A DNA stretch of 30,777 nucleotides from Mesaphorura yosii (taxonomy: Eukaryota > Arthropoda > Collembola > Poduromorpha > Tullbergiidae): the NCBI GenBank assembly GCA_009869945.1, contig WIXG01000631.1, positions 1-30,777 of the forward strand, in the 5' to 3' direction. Numbering within the stretch: the first letter of the stretch is position 1; each line of letters begins with the position of its first letter. Shown here in pieces: positions 17,707 to 27,083 of the stretch. The notes under the pieces were generated by a model. It was not told the DNA's origin and ran no database searches. It saw only the letters and a list, made by a program, of their open reading frames with translations. The translations under genes were made by a program, and so were the position numbers.

Positions 17707-18948
17707 TTACATGAGTAGTAAATCTAAAACTCTGGCCACTACCAGATCGAACATGAAATTTGGAAACGTGCTTTCGGAAATATTCAGAAATTGACCGGCC
17801 TGCATTTGCATTGCACGAGATGCTTTCATCTCCAGTCTCTCCACCGCCGTAAGTGTGGGTTCATTTCTCAGGTACGAGCCTGCGAATTCCTTCGAGAGCG
17901 TGTCCACACTGCCCGCGTGCTGCATGACTAGTTTCGAGCCAGCAAACAAAATCACGACATTCAATCCTGCCACGGCTGTAAAGAATGGCCCTGCAGCGGA
18001 ATGGTGAGCGATGACGACGTACCACCCGACAATTTGAATCACGCCACTCATTGCCACGACTATCCCCAGAAATCCACGCCCGACATCCGTCGTGTAGTTT
18101 TGCATGACTTGATGAGCTCTGTAGATTTGGAGAAATTTCGCTCGTTTGTCCGTGTCGGAACTCTTGCCCGTGCCTGGTTTCCAGCGCAGCTTGCGAAGAC
18201 TCACACAAACAGCATTCACGTACACGAGACAGAACATGGCAATGATGGACAACATCACGTACCCGACCAACGTCTCAAACATGAGCAGCAGCGCGAACAC
18301 GATCTTGACTTTCCATGGAGTGGAGCTGAAGATGACCAGAGCATGCACTTCACAGTAAATTGCCATGAGAGCCGTTGGGAAGCTGCAGGGCACTATGGCG
18401 AACAGGATGGCCATCAGTGAGAATAGGAATTGCTCGATCCCATCCGGATGATGGGGCTTCAGTTTATGGAGCTTGTCTACGGTAAAAGAAATCAATTAAG
18501 CCATGATTTGATCGTGCCCGCGCCTTTTACGAGTCGGCGTACTCAATTTGGTGACCAGCCGATAGAATTGTTGTTCCATTCGCCAAAGTTGCTTCCCGTG
18601 CCTCAGAAGAAATACCTGGAACCCTTGAACCAGACCTTCGGCTGCGAATATGCAGTAGAACTGCGCTCGTTCGGCTAGCGTCGGATTTTGTGTCAGATCG
18701 TACATGAGACCGATTAGCATCGAGGAGGTGACCAGTATCGAATGGAAAAACAGGGCCATATCGCATAAAATTGGTCGCCAAGCACCACCGCGGTAGTAGC
18801 GGTCATCGTCGAAGGGAAGTTCCATCCGGACGGTGGCAGTCTTATGATCACCTTCCATTCCCACGACGAGCCTGCAGGGCACGAGCAAAAGCCTGTAACC
18901 GATTTCATACCCAAGTCGCAGCAACTCGAGAGATCGCCTTGACGACAT
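17707..18948 (-). CDS. Gustatory-receptor-like chemoreceptor 1
   Basis: Two exons (18948-18531 and 18476-17707) flank a 54-nt intron (donor GTAAAAGG, acceptor CCGTAG, phase 1). They give 395 aa, a normal length for the insect chemoreceptor superfamily. I start at MSSRRSLELLRLG, because the longer frame opens with GTG. Hydrophobic segments are spread along the protein. Late features are YVNAVCVSLRKLRW, then a charged loop (KSSDTDKRAKFLQIYRAHQ), and a C-terminal ESTFPNFMFDLVVARVLDLLLM, which corresponds to the TFP..M...V...VDLLL ending typical of the superfamily. The LRKLRW...K..FL..YR.HQ block is shared with the receptor at 25070-26221, so the two are paralogues. Such receptors are ligand-gated cation channels in sensory neurons; the ligand is unknown. 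Confidence 0.8.
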
Positions 18949-19679
18949 TTCGCTGCTGCTGCAATGGAACTTGTCCCGGCACTGCGTTGCCACGCGTTCA
19001 ACATAACTCCGATATTTTTCCTTTCACATGTGCGGCAATGAAGCTCGTGCAGTCCATTTCACAAAAATTCCAGTTAAAAGCTTTTATGAAAGCAAATAAT
19101 CTGCTTAATTATTCACATGGATCGCCCACCTGCTTGCAAATTCACTTACCCACATTTCATAAGAATATATTACGGAAATTCACCCACATTTACTAATGAG
19201 CACTTTGAATTAATTTGCGTTTTTGGACTTTATAATTGTTGGTTTTACTTTTGCTCCTGGATTTTATTGATTGACCCGGAATGCAGTATAGTACAAGAAA
19301 AATTCCAAATAGTTTTAATGCAAAATCTCGTGCCACCATTCGTGCCATTTTCAAATGTCAAAGCAGATCGCTCGTAAGTTCTATTAATTTTATCTTTCAT
19401 GCGAATAAGGTCCCTAGCCGATTTAATTCCCCCTTTTAAACACGTACAAATGAAACCAGTTCCAATATTTACTCTGACTTGCTCATTATGCTATTTTCTG
19501 GCATCATGCAATTCATGAGGGAGTAGAAAGAGAAACAAAGGGATAGCTTTTGTCTTGTCTTTCTTCAATTCTTTCACCTTTGCTTTGTCGTTGTATGTAC
19601 TAAACTTGAAACCCAAAATAAGAAGCCATATGTATGAAATCGTCTTCTCAAATTCTTCTTGTGTGATCTTTGCCTTACC
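18949..19679. other. Intergenic, nothing firm
   Basis: A near-duplicate short word (ATTCAC...CCCACATTT) occurs twice near 19140 and 19178. The minus-strand frame that runs on from the pseudogene to 19491 is rich in K/E and hydrophobics but has no recognisable domain. Confidence 0.35.
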
Positions 19680-20092
19680 GCTTTTCTGCATGTAGTGATT
19701 TGCGATTTCCTGTTCCTTTATGGGCAAGCTCTTGAAGTGGAAATGGGACCCGTGCCACTTTTCCAAGTCCAAGGAAGGTGATTTGTGCGAGCAAGAGTCC
19801 ACCAAGAAACAGGTCGTGGAAATGTGGTCAAAAGACTCCCGTGGAGCCGTGTGAAGGGTCGAAAACGAAGAGGGCTTGGCGGCGAAACACGATTTCGGAG
19901 ACGAGGAAGACGAAGGCGATGTAGGAAAGGAGTGGGGCAATGGCGCAGAAAGCAAGCACGAGAAGGATGGATTGGAGGTACCGTCAAGTGCTGTAGGGGT
20001 TCGGTACAAGCGGGGCAAGTCATTAATGAGGATCGAATACTGCTGAGTGCCGATCTGCCCAAGGAATTGGTGTTGCCTTCGAATGTACACCT
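19680..20092 (-). pseudogene. OSCA/TMEM63 (DUF221) channel fragment, broken
   Basis: In one minus frame (about 19977-19680) the sequence reads LQSILLVLAFCAIAPLLSYI, then a run of aliphatics, FRRQALFVFDPSHGSTGVF, a TGA at 19830-19828, and PHFHDLFLGGLLLAQITFLG. This is the RSN1_7TM/DUF221 signature (RYQxLFVY...GG.FWP..H.....L...Q.T..G), with the Trp codon of FWP replaced by TGA. Further upstream, in a different frame, QQYSILINDLPRLYRTPTAL resembles the earlier cytosolic segment of the same family, so internal sequence is missing. Intact family members are mechanically gated or osmosensitive cation channels with 11 helices and about 700-800 aa. Only about 130 codons remain here, with a stop and a frame change. 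Confidence 0.6.
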
Positions 20093-20716
20093 ACGGAAAT
20101 AAAGTGCTGCATTAGGAGCCACACCACCACCAACACAAGAGGCAGCAATTATTAGTTTACCTTATACTCCTCACTGAGCCATCTCAGCACATTTCATTGG
20201 GGAATTGAGGCTTGGAGTTTTGAATTCGGCTACCTGCGTGCGTCAAAATAGAGAAGGTCGTATTCGAATTCAGGAATTCGTGGAGTGAAAGGCGTCCGAC
20301 GAATGACGGAAAAGCTGATCCAAAAAGCTGATGGGAATCTTTAATGGGTTCTTAATGTGCTCTTTTCGCTAGTGAGAGCAGAATCGCAGCTTTTGATGGC
20401 TGAAACAAAGTCCTGCAGCTTCAACCAACCTTGCTTCTTTCCTGTTTTCCTTGTCTTGCGGCAGGCAAAGCAAAGAGAAATCAAATCTTCGAATCTGTCA
20501 AGTCAATTTCAACTTTTTCGACAGAGTAACTTAAAGACTGAAATCGTGATAAGAAACCAAGGGGCTTGAAGGAGAGTTATGTTTCTGTTTCGGCTTTAAT
20601 TGCGCTTTAAGTTAAAATATGTGCTCTATGATTTCCTGTACGGTGAAATTTAGCAGCTGGAGCTAATTAGTTAAATAACGTGACAGTAACAGCTGACGAG
20701 ACAAGATTGTCCAAGA
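20093..20716. other. Intergenic 5' of the large zinc-finger gene
   Basis: No protein-like frame or RNA gene is seen. It presumably holds the promoter of the gene starting at 20717, but I see no good TATA box. Confidence 0.4.
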
Positions 20717-23700
20717 ATGGGCAGGAGAAAGAAGGTTCCAGGCCCTGATTACGGGCGCGAGGGAGGTTACGGGAAGGTAATCAGCTTAGCCACCAGCATC
20801 AAACGTCAGCTGCTCTTTTTCTTGCCGCCTACTAACTCAATTTTCAATTAAATTTTGTAGCCCGGAGTGGGCGACCCACCACAACCGATGACAGGCTACT
20901 TAAACTTTAATCCTTGGAACAATTCAGCGCCGGTGCCTGCTTCTAATCACTACAATTTCAACCCCAGACTCACCGGTGGAGGCGCGGGCTCGTCAATTCC
21001 AGATCACTCACTTGTTTCCGTTTGTGTTGCACCTACGCCTTCAACCGCTGGGGACGCCTCTTCCAGCTGGTCCGGCTCCAGCAGCTACTTCAATTACCCT
21101 TCTACCGCCAAGTTCGGGCGGCGATCGGCCAGGATCCCATCTGTAGGCCAATTCAAGTGCTCCTACTGCCCCGCCACATTTACGGCCCAGGCCAGTGCTC
21201 GCCGGCACGAAGTAGCCCACTCCAACAATGCAAAGCCCTTCTCTTGTGATGTCTGCGGACAACGATTCACTCAATCTTACACGGTCGTCTTGCACAAACA
21301 GAAACTGCACTCCGGGCTTCCCCGAAGGGGCCGTCTGCCTGGTGTGGGATTCCAATGCCCAGAGTGCCCGGCAACGTTCCAAAAGTCGCGCCAGTTTCAA
21401 AGACATATTAAGCGGGAGCATCAACCGCAGGAGCCACGTAATGCACCACGTAAGGCGCCTTCGGAAGCCTTACCTCGCAGAAGTAAGTAGAAATTGGCTA
21501 GTCATATTCACTGATGGCTGCCCTTTTTAATTGTTTTACGTGCTTGGCGTGAATTCCAGTTCAAGGAAAAAAAGTCACGCCAGAATTCTTCTGCAAAATC
21601 TGCCCGATGAGCTTTGCCAAGTCAGAGAGGTTCAAGGAACACATGAAATATCATTCTAAATGGGTTGAGGAGCACAAAGTCGGGCACCTCCGCTCCGCCT
21701 ACAGAATTACCGCACGGCTTCGGCAAATCTTCGAACGCCTGCCTCGCACGGCGCAGGCACCACTTCGTGCCAAGTATCTGAAGCGCTTCGACTCGACGAT
21801 CGAACTTCCCAAATGTGACGTGTGTGGCTGGCTCAGCTCCTGCCGCGCGACGCAGCGCCTCCACGTGACCCGAGTGCACGTTCAAGCCCAGCCCGGTGCT
21901 GGCCCCCTGCCAACATGCAAGTACTGCGGCGGGAAATTTAAAGCAAATGAATTTCTTCGTCGCCACATTGCCGAAGTGCACTTGAAGCTGCACCGTTTCG
22001 AGTCTCGCTACTGCCCGAGAGTGTTTCACCAACGGCGGTCGATGCAGAGGCACAACTGGGCGCACGAGCGGTTGGGAGTCTGCCAGCAGCCCACCCCGTA
22101 CTGGCAAGTCAAGGCGGCCAGGCGCCTGGCGAGCGATCCCGCTCGAGATTGCGAGCTGTGCGGTCGAAACTGCCCCGGCTTCGTCCAGTTCGTGCATCAC
22201 TTTGAGCAGTGCCACGAGCGGAAGTGCAGCGTGGACGTACAGCGGCTGAAAATGAATCCGGTGCCCGATTCGGATCCGGAAGTATCTTCGGGCTCGTGCG
22301 TCCTTTGCCCGACATGCGGAAATTGGTTCAAGACGGCGGAGTTCCGGATTCACCTCGAAATTACGCCAAAGACTTGCGGCAATGGTCAGGATTATCGAGC
22401 AGACTTTGACTTTGGCACCACTGACTCACTGCCAGAGCCGGAGCCCGAAATTGACTTTGACCCATTTGAAGGTGTAGTCAGTCTCGTCGAGACAGCAGGA
22501 ACACCGACGCCACCTTCGAGAACGCGGGCCAAGTCAGCCAAGTTCAACAATGATGAGTCTGATGAGTACGACAAGGATAACAACGAAGACGCTTTCGACC
22601 ATTTCGATGTCGACGCCAAAGATGATAATTTGCTAGGCTCCGGCCCCGAGTCGCCAGGAAATTGTTGGGAGATGGACTTTGAATGTGGCGGTGAACCTGG
22701 CCGGACACACGCGGACACCGACAACGAATGGGAAGCCGAAGCCAACGACAGCAAAGATTTTATCGAATCGCCCGAGCCAATGCTCGACCTTGAAATCAAG
22801 ACTGAGCTGCCAGAAAATCCTGACTTTGAACCCCAATCGGATTCGTCCCAATATGAAGAGAAGCATGAACCGATTAGTGTGAGAGTGAAACGACAACGAG
22901 CATGTAAAAAGTACGTCAGGTGTCCACGTCCACGCCCGCTGACGCCGCCGGTGCAGGACATGTCAACGTCGGCGAAATGGAAGGAGCTGGAGGACGGTCG
23001 CATTCGGTGCGCACGCGCCGACTGCCAGCGTGAATTCGGACCGAAGCCGGGACGAGTTTTGTACGCTAAGAAGACGCACTACAACGTCCATCATGGGGAG
23101 GAGACGGAGAAGGCGTTCGTTTGCCATCACTGCGGAGTGCAGCTGGCGAATCGGTACACGTACATGTCTCATGTGCGGCTGCACACGGGCGAAAGGGTAA
23201 GAAAACGTTGCAAAATTGCTCAGATCCTTTTTTCCCTCACTTTAATTAGCAATTAATTGTGTATCTGTTTGCAGCCTTATGCTTGCGATCTCTGCCCCGC
23301 GAAGTTCCCCTCGAACCCTTACCTTTTCCAGCACAAGCGGGACGTGCACGAGAAACGGACGTATCAGTGCTCCATTTGTGGGAAGGTCAACAAATACTAC
23401 GTGAATCACACCACTCACATGCGGAAGCATCGCCTGGACGCCGCCGCCGAGGCTGAGATGGGCCTGCAGCCGCAGACGGAGCTGAGCGCCAGCACTTGCC
23501 CGCACTGCGGGAAGCAGTTTGTTCACGTCAGGCGCCTTCGGTCGCATTTGGTTAATGTGCACGGGACGCAACAGCAGCAGCCGGGCACAGTCGACGCTCG
23601 GGCCGGCGGTGCGCTCGTGCGGACGTGCGACAAGTGCCCGAAGATCTTCTCCAGCCTCACTGCCCTGAAGCGGCACAGGCTCGTAGAGCACCCCGCCAAC

Positions 23701-23937
23701 GGAGTGAAGCCCGTCTTTTTCCAGTGCAAACTCTGCGAGCGGGGCTTCGGGCTGATCAGCACAATGCGGAGCCACCTGCGAAAGGCGCATGCGACCGAGC
23801 TCTGGCCGCCGGAGCTGCTGGTTCACAACAGCTTCACGGTCACGGCGCCTGCGCCCGGGGCTGCCGGAGGAGATTGGCCGAAGACGTACTCATTAGAAAG
23901 CTATTTCATACGCAACAAATGGAGTTCATTCAAATAA
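20717..23937 (+). CDS. Large C2H2 zinc-finger protein (993 aa)
   Basis: Four exons join in phase: 20717-20776, 20861-21482, 21560-23196 and 23275-23937. The donors are GTAATC, GTAAGT and GTAAGA, and the acceptors TTTTGTAG, TTCCAG and TTTGCAG. After a short basic start (MGRRKKVPGP) and a Ser/Gly/Pro-rich segment, fingers 1-3 lie at about residues 118-210 and fingers 4-8 at about 233-446, with a Cys/His-like unit near 473-500. Finger 7 (FESRYCPRVF...H) lacks its first Cys. An acidic spacer (about 505-663) includes LEIKTELP, a good sumoylation-type site. The C-terminal block (about 710-950) holds seven more units, ending FQCKLCERGF...HLRKAH. The intron after HTGER splits a finger linker exactly. 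Likely a nuclear DNA-binding regulator; target unknown. ATTAAA at about 23946 is a plausible poly(A) signal. Confidence 0.9.
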
Positions 23938-23945
23938 CGTGCCCG

Positions 23946-23983
23946 ATTAAATTGGAAAATAATTTCAAGAAAAGTGTTTTATT
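23946..23983. promoter_or_regulatory. Opposed poly(A) signals of convergent genes
   Basis: ATTAAA (plus, near 23946-23951) serves the zinc-finger gene. TTTATT at 23978-23983 is AATAAA for the minus-strand EF-hand gene, so the transcripts probably overlap at their 3' ends. Confidence 0.5.
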
Positions 23984-24059
23984 CCAGCTCAAAAGTAAAT
24001 CTGAGAATTCTGATTCAAACTCAAAGAAACAATGGTCTGCTGTAGTTTGTAGTTTGCGT

Positions 24060-24542
24060 TTATGACCACCCGGCCGTTTTTTCGTCGATCCACGCGACGG
24101 CCTCGTCGATGCTCACTTTTCCGTCCAGGTTTATGTCCGCCTCGGCCTCAAAATCCCGGTACGAGACTTTGAAGTCGGGGTAATGCAGCTGGAAAATGCA
24201 AAGAAAAGACTCAACCTCCTCGCGCTGAATGAATCCGTCGCCGTTCTTATCGCAGGGGGTGATGTACGCCTGGAACCACGGCGTTCGCGTGTGCACCCTC
24301 CACAGAATGGCCACCACCACGTCGGCGGGCGCCCTGCCCCCAAAGTGGGCGTCCCGGTACTCCTGATAAGCCTTCAGTTGTTCCGGCGACCGATCAAACG
24401 TGAGCCTTCGGCACATTTCCGGGATGTCGGCCGAGACGATGCTCCAGTCTTCTACCCGGAACGTCGGCAAGGAAGGAAGAATGGTGCTCCGAAGGCCCTC
24501 CAGTTCGTCGGCGGAGAAGAAACGAGGCTTTTCCATTTCCAT
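24060..24542 (-). CDS. EF-hand calcium-binding protein (160 aa)
   Basis: The ATG at 24542 (or the next in-frame ATG two codons on) opens 160 codons. Two canonical EF-hand loops lie near the end: DKNGDGFIQREE (98-109) and DINLDGKVSIDE (136-147), each with the 1-3-5-12 acidic/Asn ligands and the central Gly. They are about 26 residues apart, as in a paired EF-hand lobe. The N-terminal half is helical and has no extra recognisable loop. A cytosolic calcium sensor or buffer is likely. It is compact compared with four-EF calmodulin-like proteins. A TATATA at about 24565 is too close to the ATG to serve as its promoter, so an upstream non-coding exon is possible. A frame at 24573-24767 (GDELLQGFVMTNTFATTLRR) might be an additional exon or the remnant of another gene; I cannot join it. 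Confidence 0.75.
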   Translation of the reverse strand: MEMEKPRFFSADELEGLRSTILPSLPTFRVEDWSIVSADIPEMCRRLTFDRSPEQLKAYQEYRDAHFGGRAPADVVVAILWRVHTRTPWFQAYITPCDKNGDGFIQREEVESFLCIFQLHYPDFKVSYRDFEAEADINLDGKVSIDEAVAWIDEKTAGWS

Positions 24543-24953
24543 TTTCCAAATTCATTCAAATATATAATTACTTCAAAATGACCGAATACCGCGAAAAGGC
24601 TGGTCAAGGCTCCACGAGCGTCGTCCATGTCTAAATAATTCAAACACTGAAGCATCATCGCTTATAGAGTTGCAACATTTTCTTGCTTCAGTGGGCTGAT
24701 CAACACGCCTGAGCGTTGTGGCAAAAGTGTTGGTCATCACGAAACCCTGAAGCAGCTCGTCGCCCACATCCTACAATCCGAACAAAATGGAAAAAAACCC
24801 CGTTCGTGCTGTCCAAGTGCTGTGCTTTGGCGTCTTTAATATTTTAGCTTAATTAATAAACAAGTCGAATAGGAATTTTCGTATTGTGGGGTTTCGACAA
24901 ATGTTTCCAAGACTGTGCGCTGTGATGTACCTCCTCTTCTATGTATCTGTATC
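24543..24953. other. Intergenic between divergent EF-hand and GR genes
   Basis: It contains an unassigned minus-strand frame (24767-24573, part of it protein-like: QGFVMTNTFATTLRRVDQPT). No domain is recognised. Confidence 0.3.
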
Positions 24954-24960
24954 TATATAA
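24954..24960 (+). promoter_or_regulatory. TATA box of the GR gene at 25070
   Basis: TATATAA on the plus strand. A start site about 30 bases downstream would fall at about 24984, next to or beyond the first in-frame ATG (24989). This favours the ATG at 25070 as the true start. Confidence 0.5.
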
Positions 24961-25069
24961 TAAATTGAAATTTGAGTCCTAGCTGGCCATGCCATCCGCA
25001 AGTTTATTCTGGTTTTCTTCCATCCACCCGTTTCGAATTTTGTCGACGATTCGACCTCCGAGCGTCAAG

Positions 25070-26221
25070 ATGACGTCCCTGGAAACAAGTCGTATTGTTT
25101 CCAAGGTAACCACACTAGCATTCCGACTCCGCTTTCTGAATTTTCGTACCATAGTCGTTCCTGACCCCGAAGTCGGATTCAGGATCGAATATGAACTTGA
25201 GATGAGGCGTCATTACATCGAGCGCATGCTGGTAGCTGCTGCATACGCAACATTTCGTATTCTATTCCTCGCCCATGGAATCTGGTTCGATTTCAACGAG
25301 CCAGGGTTGTACAAAGTCGAGAGTTTTACATTTTACATTGTCGCAATGACGGACAGCATGTCTGGCTTCGTTCTGCTCTGCACCACATTCTTCGGGCAAA
25401 TGTTTTGCGACCTAAGCATCAAATTCACAGATATGGAATATCAACTGCGTAAAATTCACGGGATGAAAGGAAAGAAGCCTGACGGTGCAGAGCGGTATCT
25501 TATGGCAATGATCATGGTCATGGCAAGTGTAACTGCATGTGTCCCTTTCATCAATTTCAACTTGGTTCAGCTGCAGGTGCATGTTTTTGGGGAATGGAAG
25601 ACAGAGTACGGAATTGGAGCCATCGTATTCTCATTTGGTGGCATGTGTCACATCGCTACGGATTGGCTCATGGTTTTCATGTATGTGCAAGCGTGTATGG
25701 TGTACGTCAACTCTACACTCAAACTACTCAATAAGCTTCGTTGGGAATCAGATATCGAGTCGGGTAAGAAAGACAAGTTCATCCTCGCCTACCGCATGCA
25801 TCAAATTACGCATATCAATGCTACGCAAAGCTCAAGTGCCATCATCGCGCTTGCCCTGTGCTTCGACGCCCTGCTCATGATCACAATACTCGTACTACTG
25901 ATTGGATTCCCAGAAAAATTGAGCGTTTTTCTTGGTTTTGCCTTCTCATGCACTTTCCTCGTTGCAATGTTCGCTACGAAAATGCTCCTGGACCTGTCCA
26001 CCTATCTCACGGAATGCTCAGCTGAATTTACGAAATCATTCCTTCAAAATGATTTCACCCTCTCGATGGCTCAACGAATGGCTCTCAAAGCATCGCCGCC
26101 ACTTGTCCTCAAGATCGGTCCCTTCGCCGTCATCTCGAGGGACACATTTCCTTTTCTCATGAGTGAAATTGTCGTATCGCAGACAGTAGATATTCTGGTA
26201 GGATTGCAACAAACTGGTTAA
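25070..26221 (+). CDS. Gustatory-receptor-like chemoreceptor 2, intronless
   Basis: A single exon of 383 aa from the ATG at 25070 (MTSLETSRIVSKV). An in-frame ATG at 24989 would add 27 residues but lies about where transcription should begin. The protein is strongly hydrophobic with about seven helices. It carries YVNSTLKLLNKLRWESD, then KDKFILAYRMHQITHIN, and the C-terminal RDTFPFLMSEIVVSQTVDIL, the TFPxxMxxxVxxxVDIL ending of the insect chemoreceptor superfamily. The first two blocks align with the GR at 17707-18948, so they are paralogues. That gene keeps a phase-1 intron which this one lacks. AATAAA at 26256-26261 follows the stop by 35 bases. The ligand is unknown. Confidence 0.82.
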   Translation: MTSLETSRIVSKVTTLAFRLRFLNFRTIVVPDPEVGFRIEYELEMRRHYIERMLVAAAYATFRILFLAHGIWFDFNEPGLYKVESFTFYIVAMTDSMSGFVLLCTTFFGQMFCDLSIKFTDMEYQLRKIHGMKGKKPDGAERYLMAMIMVMASVTACVPFINFNLVQLQVHVFGEWKTEYGIGAIVFSFGGMCHIATDWLMVFMYVQACMVYVNSTLKLLNKLRWESDIESGKKDKFILAYRMHQITHINATQSSSAIIALALCFDALLMITILVLLIGFPEKLSVFLGFAFSCTFLVAMFATKMLLDLSTYLTECSAEFTKSFLQNDFTLSMAQRMALKASPPLVLKIGPFAVISRDTFPFLMSEIVVSQTVDILVGLQQTG

Positions 26222-26261
26222 TCACCATACAATTATTGTAAATGCCATAAATCACAATAAA

Positions 26262-26526
26262 AGGCCAATTTCATAGCTGCTGTGAATAATTGAACCTTTT
26301 GTGTTATTAAATGTCATGACTATGTTTCTTCACTGATTGCGATTTGTCAAATTCCATAAGTTTTCACTAGCTATGAAATGTCCATTCCACGATCCTTACT
26401 GTCCATGATTAATCCTACTCTATGAATTGTTCACGACTACGAAATGGCACGGCAATGAAATTAATTCTATGAGTTTTACAGTCATGAATTGTCGTTCCAT
26501 AAATAATCCGAACATGGAGCACGCGT
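26262..26526. repeat. Degenerate short-word repeats (CTATGAAATGTCC-like)
   Basis: Related words recur without fixed spacing: AGCTATGAAATGTCCATTCCA, CTATGAATTGTTCACGA, CTACGAAATGGCACG, CATGAATTGTCGTTCCATAA. This suggests a decayed tandem array or inverted-repeat element. I cannot fix unit length. Confidence 0.3.
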
Positions 26527-27019
26527 ATGTTTCTGTTTCTCGCGCTACTGAGTAGCACGAGTGGAGCCTGGCAGTGCCCCAAGAACCCAGATGCAGGTGC
26601 AATTGGCGGTCCGTGTCTATCTATCCCAATCATGCTCAGATAGTTTGTCCAACACACTTTTCAGCAACCTGCGGGTGGTTTGCTAAGACGCCGTACAATC
26701 TGACGTACCCCGGCAACTACAGTGATTACAAAAACAATGAGCACTGTCTGTGGACAGTGAGAGCTCCGATGGGCAAACGGGTGACGTCAGTCTTCAAGGA
26801 ACTGCAACTGCAGATCAAGGACAGGTAGTGCAACCAAGACTACATTGAGGTAATCAAAAGCATCAAAAGGACGCTATCAAATCAAAGCGGAAGTTGAATA
26901 TGGAACTCTTGTTACTTGTCAGATCTAGATGGGCTATGGCCATATGCGTGGACGGTATTGCAAGGAGCCAGTCGACCCGGTCTCACCGGTGACTCAATCA
27001 GCATTCCTATGGGAGACTG
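26527..27019 (+). pseudogene. CUB-domain secreted protein gene with nonsense codon
   Basis: Exon 1 (26527-26596) encodes a signal peptide (MFLFLALLSSTSGA, then WQCPKNP). A 70-nt phase-1 intron (GTGCAA...TTTTCAG) leads to exon 2 at 26665. This begins ATCGWFAKTPYNLTYPGNYS, continues with HCLWTVRAPMGKRVTSVF, and has a TAG at 26826-26828 just before CNQDYIE. Donor GTAATC at 26850 and an acceptor ending at 26928 lead to a third exon from 26929 (MGYGHMRGRYCKEPVDP). These pieces form one CUB domain in order (C, NYP-like, C-x-W, G...V, C..DY, GRYC). All joins keep phase, so the TAG is the only clear lesion in about 64 spliced codons after exon 1. The gene then runs out at 27020 with a GTAAGA donor and no further exon before the opposite pseudogene. 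It is probably dead and truncated, though a recent mutation or an assembly error is possible. Confidence 0.6.
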
Positions 27020-27083
27020 GTAAGAGTATCTAGCGAAGAAATTAAGGGCATTTGCAAGTCGTGATTAAGCCATTTCTTCCTAA

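Noticed and set aside
19491..19679. C-terminal part of the 199-codon minus ORF as a gene
   Set aside because: It follows the channel pseudogene in a different frame from the diagnostic motif. The K/E-rich and aliphatic sequence matches no family I know and may be non-coding.
24989..25069. Upstream ATG (24989) as start of GR2
   Set aside because: It lies only 29 bases after the end of the TATATAA box, about where transcription should start. The ATG at 25070 gives a normal-length receptor.
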